Origin: Alcaligenaceae bacterium
GTDB lineage: Bacteria; Pseudomonadota; Gammaproteobacteria; Burkholderiales; Burkholderiaceae_B
Direction: 5' to 3'
Length of the DNA stretch: 47,513 nt
Assembly: GCA_029267315.1 (NCBI GenBank)
Contig: JAJUJD010000006.1
Coordinates: forward strand, 1 to 47,513
Part shown: one piece after another, positions 1 to 7,877 of the stretch
How positions within the stretch are numbered: position 1 is the stretch's first letter
How the letters are laid out: the number at the start of each line of letters is the position of its first letter
Notes under the pieces: generated by a model
The model's input: the letters and a program-made list of their open reading frames with translations, nothing else
Told to the model about the DNA's origin: nothing
Database searches by the model: none
Position numbers and translations under genes: made by a program

Positions 1-887
1 GCCTCATTCTCGACGCTCGCAGTGACTGGTCAGCCGTTCTAGGAGCCACTCAGAGCATGTCGCTATTCGGCGACCGCAAGCTGCTGGACCTCACCCTGCC
101 TTCGGGTAAACCGGGCCGGACCGGCTCTGAAACGCTGGAGACCCTCGCTGGAAAAGTGGCGAGCGGCGAGCTTTCCGATACGCTGGTGGTATTGACCCTG
201 CCCCGGCTGGATAGAGCCACTCGTGCATCACGTTGGGCCAGCGCGTTGCTGGAATCTGCCGTCCTGGTGGAAGTGCCCACCATAGACCGTCACTCGCTGC
301 CGCAGTGGATAGGCCAGCGCATGGCGCGCCAGGGCCAGGAACTTGATGCCGACACTCTGGCATGGATGGCCGACAAAGTGGAAGGCAATCTGCTGGCTGC
401 CTTCCAGGAAATTCAAAAGCTGGGCCTGCTCTACCCTGCTGGCCGTATTTCAGCGGAAGACGTCCGGCGCGCGGTACTCGATGTAGCGCGCTATGATGTC
501 TTTGACCTGCGTGACGCCATGTTGGCAGGCAATTCGAAACGCGCACTCACGATCTTGCATGGCCTGCGTGGCGAAGGTGCCGGCCTGCCCCTGGTGCTCT
601 GGGCAGTCGGCGACGAAATCCGCCTGCTATCGCGGCTCGCCGGCCTGCAGGCTGCCGGTAACGATATTTCAGGCGAGATGCGCCGAAACCGGGTCTTTGG
701 CCCCCGCGAACAGGGCATACGCCGCACGCTGGCCCGTGTACCGCCTGCGGCTTGGCGCGCAGCGGTGCAACACGCTCACGACATCGACCGCCTCATTAAG
801 GGGCTGAAAGTGCCAGGATTGCTGGGCGACCCCTGGGATGAGCTCTCTCGGCTGATCCTACGCATTACTGTGGAAAGAAAGAAATGA
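1..887 (+). CDS. holA: DNA polymerase III subunit delta (5' end outside window)
   Basis: Delta opens the beta clamp within the clamp-loader complex during chromosome replication. The reading frame is open from base 3 of the window with no start codon that fits the family, so the N-terminus lies upstream; the ATG at 57 is internal. Visible family features are the start LILDARSDW, then [13 protein letters not shown] (the delta N-terminal ATPase-like fold), and the C-terminal helical segment [20 protein letters not shown] followed by the collar domain. About 295 residues are present of a usual 340-350. The stop overlaps the proA start as ATGA, so the two are probably co-translated. The holC gene for the chi subunit lies at 34179 in this same window. 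Confidence 0.93.
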   Translation, partial: LILDARSDWSAVLGATQSMSLFGDRKLLDLTLPSGKPGRTGSETLETLAGKVASGELSDTLVVLTLPRLDRATRASRWASALLESAVLVEVPTIDRHSLPQWIGQRMARQGQELDADTLAWMADKVEGNLLAAFQEIQKLGLLYPAGRISAEDVRRAVLDVARYDVFDLRDAMLAGNSKRALTILHGLRGEGAGLPLVLWAVGDEIRLLSRLAGLQAAGNDISGEMRRNRVFGPREQGIRRTLARVPPAAWRAAVQHAHDIDRLIKGLKVPGLLGDPWDELSRLILRITVERKK

Positions 888-2161
888 CGCAACTTCAAAC
901 GCAAGCCGACCCCCATGCAGCGATGCAGGTGTACGGTCAGCGTGCGCGCGCAGCCGCACGCGAAGTACGCAAGGCCGCTGACAAAGCCAAGGCAGCCGCC
1001 TTGCGAGCCATGGCAGACCTCATAGAGGAACGCGGTGAGCAGCTCAAGCAGCAAAATGCGCTGGATCTGGACGCCGCGCGCAAGAATGGCCTGGCCGAAG
1101 CCATGGTTGACCGCCTGGCCTTGACCGACAAGACACTTCGCAGCATGGCGACAGGCCTGCGCCAGATTGCGGACATGCCTGACCCGGTGGGCAGCATGGG
1201 CCCAACGACCACCCGCCCCAATGGCATGCGTGTGGCGCAAATGCGCGTACCGCTGGGAGTGATCGGCATCATTTATGAATCGCGGCCCAACGTCACCATC
1301 GATGCGGCCGCGCTGTGCTTGAAGTCCGGCAACGCCACCATTTTGCGAGGCGGCAGTGAAGCCTTCCATTCCAATCAAGCCCTGGGTGCAATCATTCAGG
1401 AAGGGCTGGGCCGCGCCGGTTTGCCGGAACACGCAGTCCAGGTAGTTGATACCACCGACCGTGCCGCGGTCGGCGCCATGGTGACGATGACGGAATATAT
1501 CGACGTCATCGTACCGCGCGGCGGGAAAGGTTTGATTGAACGCCTGGCTCGTGAAGCAACCGTGCCGCTCATCAAGCACCTCGATGGGAACTGCCATATT
1601 TTCCTGGACAAGGCAGCCGACCCCGTCAAGGCCCACGACGTTACCGTGAACGCGAAAACCTATCGCTATGGCATTTGCGGCACCGTTGAGACCCTGCTGG
1701 TGCACGCTGATGTCGCCAGCACCCTGCTGCCGCCAATTGCCGCCACTCTAGTTGCCAAGGGCGTAGAGCTGCGTGGCTGCGAACGCACTCGTGCCATCCT
1801 TCCCACCGCGCTGCCAGCCACAGAGGAAGATTGGGAAACAGAATATCTGGCTCCTATCCTCGCCATCCGCGTAGTGGACGACATCGACCGGGCCATGGAG
1901 CACATCGAGCAATACAGTTCGCAGCATACCGAGTCCATCATCACCGAAGACCTTGCGGCTGCCACCCGTTTCCAGCGCGAAGTGGACTCCAGCTCGGTCT
2001 ACGTCAACTTGCCCACCTGCTTCGCCGATGGTTTTGAGTACGGTCTGGGCGCAGAAATCGGTATCTCGACAAATCGTCTGCATGCACGTGGTCCGGTCGG
2101 CCTTGAAGGCCTTACCACCATGAAATGGGTGCTGACCGGCGAAGGACAGCTGCGCGGTTGA
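884..2161 (+). CDS. proA: glutamate-5-semialdehyde dehydrogenase (gamma-glutamyl phosphate reductase)
   Basis: ProA reduces gamma-glutamyl phosphate with NADPH to glutamate-5-semialdehyde, the second step of proline synthesis, in the cytoplasm. The 425-residue product has the usual length. The segment [20 protein letters not shown] (about 129-148) is typical of the family, the motif ILRGGSEA follows, and the catalytic cysteine is Cys265 in [13 protein letters not shown]. The C-terminus holds [20 protein letters not shown]. The start overlaps the holA stop by four bases (ATGA). The proB kinase is not next to it, so the pathway is split between loci. The HemJ-like gene follows after 13 bases. 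Confidence 0.97.
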   Translation: MTQLQTQADPHAAMQVYGQRARAAAREVRKAADKAKAAALRAMADLIEERGEQLKQQNALDLDAARKNGLAEAMVDRLALTDKTLRSMATGLRQIADMPDPVGSMGPTTTRPNGMRVAQMRVPLGVIGIIYESRPNVTIDAAALCLKSGNATILRGGSEAFHSNQALGAIIQEGLGRAGLPEHAVQVVDTTDRAAVGAMVTMTEYIDVIVPRGGKGLIERLAREATVPLIKHLDGNCHIFLDKAADPVKAHDVTVNAKTYRYGICGTVETLLVHADVASTLLPPIAATLVAKGVELRGCERTRAILPTALPATEEDWETEYLAPILAIRVVDDIDRAMEHIEQYSSQHTESIITEDLAAATRFQREVDSSSVYVNLPTCFADGFEYGLGAEIGISTNRLHARGPVGLEGLTTMKWVLTGEGQLRG

Positions 2162-2174
2162 CCAAGGAGGCGCC

Positions 2175-2591
2175 ATGCTCTGGGTAAAAACCTTTCATTT
2201 GCTGTTTGTCATTTCCTGGTTTGCCGGCCTGTTCTACTTGCCACGCATCTTCGTCAATCTTGCGCAAGCGCAGGATGACTCAGCCTACGATGTCCTGGCC
2301 GGCATGGCGCGCCGTCTCTATCGATTCATGACGCCATTGGCGGTGCTGTCCTTGGCATTTGGTCTGTGGCTCATGCTGGGCTACGGTATCGGCCTGACTT
2401 CCGGATGGATGCATGCCAAGCTGGTGCTGGTCGTGGCACTGGTCATCTATCACTTGGTGTGCGGGCGCATGCTCGCGACTTTCGAGCGGCGTACCAATCA
2501 GCGTGATCACCGCTACTACCGCTGGTTTAACGAAGCGCCGGTCCTTGTTCTGGCTCTCGTTCTCATTCTGGTAGTGGTCAAACCTTTCTAA
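2175..2591 (+). CDS. hemJ: HemJ-type protoporphyrinogen IX oxidase (CopD superfamily membrane protein)
   Basis: HemJ is an inner-membrane, heme-containing enzyme that oxidises protoporphyrinogen IX to protoporphyrin IX late in heme synthesis, replacing HemG or HemY. The 138-residue product matches the family length and begins with the signature of a His in the first helix followed by GLFYLPRIFVN. His8 and Lys82 (in GWMHAKLVLV) fit the two residues known to matter in HemJ. Four hydrophobic segments are visible near 6-28, 52-75, 80-98 and 118-137. A strong ribosome binding site, AAGGAGG, lies 7 bases before the ATG. The protein is shorter than CopD copper proteins, which makes HemJ the better call. 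Confidence 0.85.
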   Translation: MLWVKTFHLLFVISWFAGLFYLPRIFVNLAQAQDDSAYDVLAGMARRLYRFMTPLAVLSLAFGLWLMLGYGIGLTSGWMHAKLVLVVALVIYHLVCGRMLATFERRTNQRDHRYYRWFNEAPVLVLALVLILVVVKPF

Positions 2592-2599
2592 TTCGCAAC

Positions 2600-4072
2600 A
2601 TGAGCGACTCCACACCCCGCAAAAAGCTGACTCTCAAGAAAAGCGCTGTGCCCTCCCCTGACACGCGCGATTCTGACGCGCCCCGCAAGCGCAGCGGCGC
2701 GCGGGCCCGCAATGCAGCTCAGTTGCAACGCGAAAGGGAAAAGCAACTGGCGCAGCCCGTGTCTGCGCCAACTCCCGCACCGGCCCGCTCGTCCCGTCGT
2801 AGACCTGAGGCGCCCGCTCGCACACGCGTAACTTCCGAACAGGCACATGTAACTTCCGAACAAGGTAGTTCCGAAGATAAGCCCATCGTGCTTCGGCGCA
2901 GCGCAGGAAAGCGTTCTGGCCACCATCGCAGCAACGAGACCTTCCAGGTGTTTGCTCCCTGCCCTCTCGGGCTTGAGGAAGCTCTGCACGCCGAACTGGA
3001 AGCCTTGGGCTATCAGAATCTGCGCAAAGGGCGCGCCGGATGTCACTTCGAAACGGACTGGAGCGGTGTGCTGCGTGCCAATCTTTATTCCCGGCTGGCC
3101 ACCCGCGTGCTGGTGCGTGTGGCGCATGCCCGCGTTCACACTGAAGACGATGTTCTGGAACTTGCCCGGCAGACCGCTTGGGAACGCTGGTTCGGCCCGG
3201 AGCAAACATTGCGGGTGGACACATCGGCGGTACGCAGCCCGATGAAGAGCTTGCAGTATTGCAACCTGCGGGCCAAAGACGGCATATGCGACCGCCTTCG
3301 AGAACTTGAAGGCGCTCGGCCTGACATCGATACTGTGCGTCCGGACGCGCGTGTGCACCTGTTCCTCGATGAGACAACTGCCACGCTCTACCTCGATACC
3401 ACTGGCGAATCACTATTCAAGCGTGGTTGGCGCCTGGATAAGGGAGAAGCCCCTTTACGTGAGAACCTTGCAGCCGGCCTGTTGGCCTTATCCGACTGGG
3501 ACCCGGCCGCGCCCCTACTTGACCCGTTCTGCGGCAGTGGCACTTTGCTGATCGAAGCCGCCTGGGTGGCCCTCGGCGTGCCCCCCGGCATCTGGCGTCC
3601 ATTCGGCTTCGAACGCCTACGCGACCACGATGCCCGCCACTGGCGTGACATCAAGGATGACGCCCGCCAGCGAATTTCCGCCCGGCTGGACGCTCCGCTC
3701 ATCGGCGTAGACCTCGACCCCCGCGTGGTGGAGGCCGCGCGCGCAAATAGTGAACGCGCCATGCTCTCGCCAGACACAATCCGATTCGAAGTGGGTGATG
3801 CCCGACAGGTGCAGCCTGATTGTGAGCCAGGATGGATAGTCACCAATCCGCCCTATGGCGAACGCATGCCAGGCGACGATACCTTCTGGCCACAATGGGC
3901 GGAGAACCTCAAACGTCATTATGCAGGGTGGTCAGTCAATATCATCACCAGTGACCTCGAACTGCCTTCCAAGTTACGCCTGAAGCCCCGCCGACGTCAT
4001 CCGGTTTTTAATGGCGCACTCGAATGCCGACTCTTCAGCTTCGAAATGGTGCATAAAAGCTACCGTTCTTAA
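2600..4072 (+). CDS. rlmL: THUMP-domain 23S rRNA guanine-N2 methyltransferase (RlmL N-terminal-half type)
   Basis: This is a class I SAM-dependent RNA methyltransferase, probably making m2G2445 in 23S rRNA. Residues 1-110 are a basic, low-complexity extension with a small repeat. A THUMP/ferredoxin-like RNA-binding region starts near 114 (FQVFAPCPLGLEEALHAEL). The Rossmann domain follows, with SAM motif LLDPFCGSGTLLIEAAW near 305 and the catalytic TNPPYGERMPGD near 415. At 490 residues it equals only the N-terminal half of E. coli RlmL (702 residues); the second, m7G-forming half is absent. The start lies 8 bases after the preceding stop codon and lacks a strong ribosome binding site. The symbol is by similarity to the N-terminal domain only. 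Confidence 0.88.
   Translation: MSDSTPRKKLTLKKSAVPSPDTRDSDAPRKRSGARARNAAQLQREREKQLAQPVSAPTPAPARSSRRRPEAPARTRVTSEQAHVTSEQGSSEDKPIVLRRSAGKRSGHHRSNETFQVFAPCPLGLEEALHAELEALGYQNLRKGRAGCHFETDWSGVLRANLYSRLATRVLVRVAHARVHTEDDVLELARQTAWERWFGPEQTLRVDTSAVRSPMKSLQYCNLRAKDGICDRLRELEGARPDIDTVRPDARVHLFLDETTATLYLDTTGESLFKRGWRLDKGEAPLRENLAAGLLALSDWDPAAPLLDPFCGSGTLLIEAAWVALGVPPGIWRPFGFERLRDHDARHWRDIKDDARQRISARLDAPLIGVDLDPRVVEAARANSERAMLSPDTIRFEVGDARQVQPDCEPGWIVTNPPYGERMPGDDTFWPQWAENLKRHYAGWSVNIITSDLELPSKLRLKPRRRHPVFNGALECRLFSFEMVHKSYRS
2828..2869 (+). repeat. 21-bp tandem repeat in the rlmL N-terminal extension
   Basis: The 14-mer GTAACTTCCGAACA occurs exactly at 2828-2841 and 2849-2862, a period of 21 bases, with a decayed third copy (GTAGTTCCGAA) at 2866. 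It encodes VTSEQAH, VTSEQGS and then SSED. The period is a multiple of three, so copy-number change keeps the frame. It lies in a disordered linker before the THUMP domain. Confidence 0.8.
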
Positions 4073-4079
4073 TCACTGG

Positions 4080-4124
4080 TTGCATAGACTAGGGGTTTTC
4101 CCTATAATTAGGGTATTCCCCTAG
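4080..4124 (+). promoter_or_regulatory. promoter with two TAGGG/CCCTA dyads for the 62-aa gene
   Basis: A near-consensus sigma-70 promoter is present: TTGCAT at 4080-4085, a 17-base spacer, and a perfect TATAAT at 4103-4108. Two 15-bp dyads overlie it: TAGGGGTTTTCCCTA at 4090-4104, in the spacer and up to the -10, and TAGGGTATTCCCCTA at 4109-4123, over the expected transcript start. Each is nearly the reverse complement of the other, and they are 19 bp apart, close to two helical turns. This is the geometry of a repressor operator pair. The binding protein is unknown. Confidence 0.75.
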
Positions 4125-4135
4125 GAGATGCCGCC

Positions 4136-4324
4136 ATGAACCAATTCGATAAGTACGTCACCATGACCGACCAGCTTGAGCGTCAGCTCATTCAAGAGGA
4201 AATCGGTCGCCAAATGTCCTTCGCCCCCGTATTCAACTTCAAGCGCATCGCTGACAAACTGGCTGCATTGTTTGGCTACGCTCGCGTCGAAGGCAAGCTG
4301 GATAACTCCTTGGCAACTCGTTGA
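4136..4324 (+). CDS. small protein of unknown function (62 aa)
   Basis: I do not recognise this protein. It is preceded by a near-consensus promoter (4080-4108), a GGAG ribosome binding site at 4124-4127 and ATG at 4136, and it is followed by a strong terminator at 4391-4414, so it forms its own transcription unit. The 62-residue product has no signal peptide or membrane segment. The first half (about 8-30) is predicted to be helical and rich in Glu/Gln (DQLERQLIQEEIGRQ). The second half holds FNFKRIADKLAALFGYARV, an amphipathic helix with Lys, Arg and aromatic residues. It has no cysteine or obvious metal site. The signals around it make it a real gene rather than a chance frame. Confidence 0.8.
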   Translation: MNQFDKYVTMTDQLERQLIQEEIGRQMSFAPVFNFKRIADKLAALFGYARVEGKLDNSLATR

Positions 4325-4390
4325 GCTAGCGGGGCTGACAGCCCGCGCTCCGTAGTCCGCGCGGCTGGTTCAATGTCCGCGCCCAGGTAG

Positions 4391-4414
4391 ACCGCCCACA
4401 CAGGGCGGTTTTTT
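4391..4414 (+). terminator. rho-independent terminator after the 62-aa gene
   Basis: ACCGCCC (4391-4397) pairs perfectly with GGGCGGT (4403-4409) over a 5-base loop and runs into six T residues (4409-4414). It closes the one-gene unit and separates it from the RDD gene. Confidence 0.93.
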
Positions 4415-4534
4415 CATGGTCGCACCTCTTCGGGCCCAGTCACGGCTACTTTGTGGAACACTTCAGCCCTCGGTATTTCCTCCCAAGCGCGCTGTGGTGG
4501 ATAATGGGCGCCTTTGTTAGAACCGGTCTCACCC

Positions 4535-5056
4535 ATGTCAGCTGAGCTGTCCCCTTCCTTTTCCACTCCGTCTCGCCTGCGCCGCTTTGCCGGCATGATG
4601 TATGAAGGCGTGTTGCTCTTCGGCATCGTGTTTGCCACCGGCTATTTATTCGACACGCTGACGGAAAGCCACGATGGTTCCATGTTTCGGCACGTGCGTC
4701 AGTTTCTGCTGTTCCTGGCCATCGGCGTGTATTTTTTGTTGTGCTGGCGAGGTGGGCAGACACTTCCGATGAAAACCTGGGACATCCGACTGGTCGATCG
4801 CAACGGCGGCCGGCCTACTTTCGGACGGCTGTTGTTGCGCTATATTCTGCTTTGGCCGCTGCCCCTGGCTACGGCGATCCTCGTCAAGGGGGCTTCACTG
4901 CTCACTGGCTACACCTCCACCGACCTTCTCATCGTCTTCGCTCCGTTCAGTAACTTCATCTGGACATGGTTCGACCGCGAAGGTCAGTTCCTGCATGATC
5001 GCTTGGCTGGCACCCGTCTTGTCAATAGCGTGCGCACGCCGGCAAAATCGGGATAA
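4535..5056 (+). CDS. RDD family membrane protein
   Basis: RDD proteins are small polytopic inner-membrane proteins; some take part in ion exchange but most are uncharacterised. With the ATG at 4535 the product has 173 residues; a longer frame opens with TTG at 4514 but adds nothing family-like. The region LRRFAGMMYEGVLLFGIVFA is the first domain helix with its Arg. A second helix lies near HVRQFLLFLAIGVYFLLCW. The pattern GQTLPMKTWDIRLVD is the hallmark loop of the RDD domain. The C-terminus has DREGQFLHDRLAGTRLV, also typical. No clear ribosome binding site precedes the ATG. It is flanked by the terminator at 4391 and the ligase gene at 5173. Confidence 0.88.
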   Translation: MSAELSPSFSTPSRLRRFAGMMYEGVLLFGIVFATGYLFDTLTESHDGSMFRHVRQFLLFLAIGVYFLLCWRGGQTLPMKTWDIRLVDRNGGRPTFGRLLLRYILLWPLPLATAILVKGASLLTGYTSTDLLIVFAPFSNFIWTWFDREGQFLHDRLAGTRLVNSVRTPAKSG

Positions 5057-5172
5057 ACCCTTCCCGGGTACTGCTTCGAAGCGGCTAAGCTTGCGAAGAT
5101 CGGCGAACTCAGCCATGCTTTTGCTGGTTTGGCGTGCATTCTTCATCCTGCTTCCTTAGATAAAGTACCCAG

Positions 5173-6855
5173 ATGAACGATCAGCATCCGGTTCTCTACC
5201 CCACTTACCGCTGGTTGGTGCCTGAGCAATTCAACATTGCACATGTCTGCTTGCAGCGTTGGTCCACCAATGTGGCCGAGGGTCGCCGGGTAGCCATTCA
5301 CCACGAAGATGCTTACGGCGGCCGCTCCGATTGGTCCTACAGTCGACTGGCGGACGTCTCCAACCGTTTAGCCAATGGCTTGCGGAAAATGGGTGTGCAG
5401 AAGGGCGATCGTGTGGCCGTCATCATGGCTCCGCGTCCTGAAAGCGTGGCAGCCGTCTTGGCAGTGCTCGGTGTAGGCGCCGTACTGTTGCCGCTGTCCC
5501 CTCAACTGGGTACCGATGCCCTGGCCTTGCGCCTGCGCGACGCGGAAGCGCGCACCATTATCGCTGATGCAGGTGCTGCACCCGAGCTGGCCTTCATCAT
5601 GGACAAATGCCCCTCTGTCCAACAACTGGTGGGGCTGGATTTTCAGAACGACCATACGCTTGCCTGGCGAACCCTGCTGGCGCGTGAAAGCCCCGAATTC
5701 CGCACTACGCCCACCCTGGCGGAAGACGAAGCCATACTTCTGTATACGGCGGGCACCACGGGCATGCCCAAGGGCGTTTTGCACGCACATCGGGTACTGA
5801 TTGGAGTCCTGCCGGCCTTTGTCGCCGCTCAGAACTGGTACCCCCTTCCCAACGACCTCTTCTGGAGTCCGGTCGACTGGACAACCGCACCGGGCTTGCT
5901 TCACGGCCTGCTGTCAGTGCTTTACTTCGGTCGAACCCTGGTTACGACAGAAATCCCCGCCCGCGGCCCGGATGCCATTGAACTGCTGAAACGCTACCCC
6001 ATCACAAACACGCTGCTTCTGCCCAGCGACCTCGCCCTCATGCAGGAGGCAATCGAAGCGGGCAGTACGGCGCAAGGCATCGCGCTGCGTGGCATCTGCT
6101 CCGCGGGTGACACCCTACCCCCCACCACTCGGGAATGGGCGGCAAAAAACCTGGGCACGGCAGTGAATGAACTCTATGGCCTGACTGAAGCTCCCGGCAT
6201 CATTGGGCACAGCCATGAAAAATGGCCGCTGCGCCCGGGCAGCCTCGGACGCGCCATACCAGGGCACCGCGTGGGGCTGCTGGATGCGCAAGGCAGGCAG
6301 TGCCGTACCGGTTCAGGGGGGCAGCTGGCGCTCGCCCGTCACGACATTCACGGCTATCCGGACCCTTGCCTATTCCTATCGTACTGGCGTAACGACTCCC
6401 TTACCCAGGCTCGCTTCGATAATGACTGGTTCCTGACCGGCGACATGGTCTCCATCGACGAAGACGGCTACTGCTGGTTCCTGGGCAGAGTGGACGATGT
6501 CTTTCGGGCTGGGGGCTACCGGGTAAGCCCGCTGGAAATCGAGGAATGTCTGAAGCAGCACCCTGCTGTGAAATGTGCAGCCGTCGTCCCCAAGCCGGAA
6601 GGCGCGCGAGGACACTCCATCAAGGCGTTTGTCGTCGCTGACGCAGGCTTCAATGTCAGGGCCGACGCCTTGCCGGCCACACTGCAGGCTCATGTGCGTG
6701 AACGCCTTGCTGCGTGGCAGACCCCGAAGGAAATTGAGGTGGTGGATCGCCTTCCCCTGACGGCAGACGGGCAGATCAGACGCCACGTTCTGCGCGCCCG
6801 AGAACAGCAGCGCAGCATGCTAGCCTCTGCCCGGGCCAAGGCGCGCGACTGCTAA
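5173..6855 (+). CDS. acyl-CoA synthetase-like protein (ANL superfamily) lacking the A10 lysine
   Basis: This belongs to the AMP-forming acyl/aryl-CoA ligases, which activate a carboxylic acid with ATP and then CoA; the substrate cannot be read from sequence. Motif A3 is complete (LLYTAGTTGMPKGVLHAHR, near 190-208), A5 is NELYGLTEAPG near 334 and A8 is GRVDDVFRAGGYRVSPLEIE near 438. The C-terminal A10 motif, normally PxTxxGKxxR, reads PLTADGQIRR, so the catalytic lysine is Gln534 (codon CAG at 6772-6774). In studied members this lysine is needed for the adenylation half-reaction. The enzyme may therefore be altered or inactive for adenylation, although the remaining motifs look intact. The hslO gene starts 9 bases after its stop. 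Confidence 0.88.
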   Translation: MNDQHPVLYPTYRWLVPEQFNIAHVCLQRWSTNVAEGRRVAIHHEDAYGGRSDWSYSRLADVSNRLANGLRKMGVQKGDRVAVIMAPRPESVAAVLAVLGVGAVLLPLSPQLGTDALALRLRDAEARTIIADAGAAPELAFIMDKCPSVQQLVGLDFQNDHTLAWRTLLARESPEFRTTPTLAEDEAILLYTAGTTGMPKGVLHAHRVLIGVLPAFVAAQNWYPLPNDLFWSPVDWTTAPGLLHGLLSVLYFGRTLVTTEIPARGPDAIELLKRYPITNTLLLPSDLALMQEAIEAGSTAQGIALRGICSAGDTLPPTTREWAAKNLGTAVNELYGLTEAPGIIGHSHEKWPLRPGSLGRAIPGHRVGLLDAQGRQCRTGSGGQLALARHDIHGYPDPCLFLSYWRNDSLTQARFDNDWFLTGDMVSIDEDGYCWFLGRVDDVFRAGGYRVSPLEIEECLKQHPAVKCAAVVPKPEGARGHSIKAFVVADAGFNVRADALPATLQAHVRERLAAWQTPKEIEVVDRLPLTADGQIRRHVLRAREQQRSMLASARAKARDC

Positions 6856-6858
6856 AAT
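6850..6858 (+). promoter_or_regulatory. extended -10 element just before hslO
   Basis: TGCTAAAAT is an extended -10 (TGn plus TAAAAT at 6853-6858) overlapping the 3' end of the ligase gene. Transcription would begin about 7 bases further on, at or next to the hslO ATG (6865), and no Shine-Dalgarno sequence is present. I see no good -35. Confidence 0.4.
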
Positions 6859-6864
6859 ATCGAA

Positions 6865-7818
6865 ATGACGGATACCTTCAAGAAATATCTCATGGGCGAC
6901 AGTAGCGCCCGCATCCAGGCAGTGCGTCTGGAATCTTCCTGGCAGACTGGGCTGGCCCATCAAAAATACCCGCAGTGCATCAGCAGCCTGCTGGGCGAAC
7001 TTACCGCCGCGGCGGTGCTGCTGGCCACCAATATCAAGTTCGAGGGCTCAGTGGTACTGCAGTTGCAGGGCGACGGCCCCGTTTCACTTATTGTGGTGGA
7101 ATGCACCTCTGACCTCACGTTCCGCGCAACGGTGAACCTGCGTGACCCAGACCTCGTCCCGTCTGACGGCACCTTGCAGACACTGCTGAATACGTATGAC
7201 CATGGCCGCTTCATGGTGCTGTTGGACCCGGGCCGGGACTCCAATATGGCGCCATACCAAGGCATTGTTCCCATGGAAGGCGAAACCGTAGCGGAAGTGC
7301 TGGAAGCTTACATGCGCAATTCCGAGCAGCTCGACACCAAGCTATGGCTCGCGGCGAATGAACATGCCGCCAGCGGCTTGCTGCTGCAGCGCTTGCCGGA
7401 TGTCGGGGGCGTTAGTACGAACGACGGTGAACGAGCCGGCCCAGGCTCCACCGAAGGCACGACAGCTGAGTCCAAGGCCGAATCCTGGAACCGCATCACA
7501 CAGCTGGCAGCAACCCTCAGCTCTGCCGAACTGCTGAAGGCTGACACCGACACTGTCATTCGTCGACTGTTCTGGCAAGAGACCTTACTCGAACTGGAAG
7601 TCCGCGAACCTGCATGGCATTGCCCATGCACACGCGCGCGCGTAGGCGCTATGCTGCGCATGTTGGGCAGGGAAGAAATTGAATCCCTGCTAGCCGAGCG
7701 TGAAAAGGTGTCCGTATCCTGCAATTTCTGTGGCAAACCCTACGAGTTCGACGCCGTTGACTGCGCCGGGCTGTTTGTGCAGAACCTCGACGACAGCGGC
7801 TCTCAAACCCTGCACTGA
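6865..7818 (+). CDS. hslO: Hsp33 redox-regulated molecular chaperone
   Basis: Hsp33 is a cytoplasmic holdase that is inactive when its four cysteines bind zinc and becomes active when oxidative stress forms two disulfides. The 317-residue product has the full family length. The switch cysteines are visible as Cys253 and Cys255 (WHCPCTRAR) and Cys286 and Cys289 (SCNFCGKPYEF). The N-terminal substrate-binding domain carries GELTAAAVLLATNIKFEG and LLDPGRDSNMAPYQGIV. A linker near 182-205 (Gly, Ser, Thr, Glu rich) is longer than in many homologues. The gene follows the ligase by 9 bases but may have its own start site (6850-6858). Confidence 0.96.
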   Translation: MTDTFKKYLMGDSSARIQAVRLESSWQTGLAHQKYPQCISSLLGELTAAAVLLATNIKFEGSVVLQLQGDGPVSLIVVECTSDLTFRATVNLRDPDLVPSDGTLQTLLNTYDHGRFMVLLDPGRDSNMAPYQGIVPMEGETVAEVLEAYMRNSEQLDTKLWLAANEHAASGLLLQRLPDVGGVSTNDGERAGPGSTEGTTAESKAESWNRITQLAATLSSAELLKADTDTVIRRLFWQETLLELEVREPAWHCPCTRARVGAMLRMLGREEIESLLAEREKVSVSCNFCGKPYEFDAVDCAGLFVQNLDDSGSQTLH

Positions 7819-7846
7819 TCGCGCAGTTTCCACAATCGACAGCACA

Positions 7847-7877
7847 TTCATGAAGCAGCACACTGCTGCTTCATGAA
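7847..7877 (+). repeat. 14-bp inverted repeat covering the start of the TadE-like gene
   Basis: TTCATGAAGCAGCA (7847-7860) and TGCTGCTTCATGAA (7864-7877) are perfect inverse copies separated by CAC. The start codon ATG at 7873 is inside the right arm. An 8-codon frame (MKQHTAAS, 7850-7876) ends in ATGA overlapping that start. No T-run follows, so it does not look like a simple terminator for hslO; a translation-control hairpin is possible. Confidence 0.75.

Noticed and set aside
776-1705. A 309-codon minus-strand frame opposite holA/proA
   Set aside because: It is a shadow of proA with no recognisable domain.
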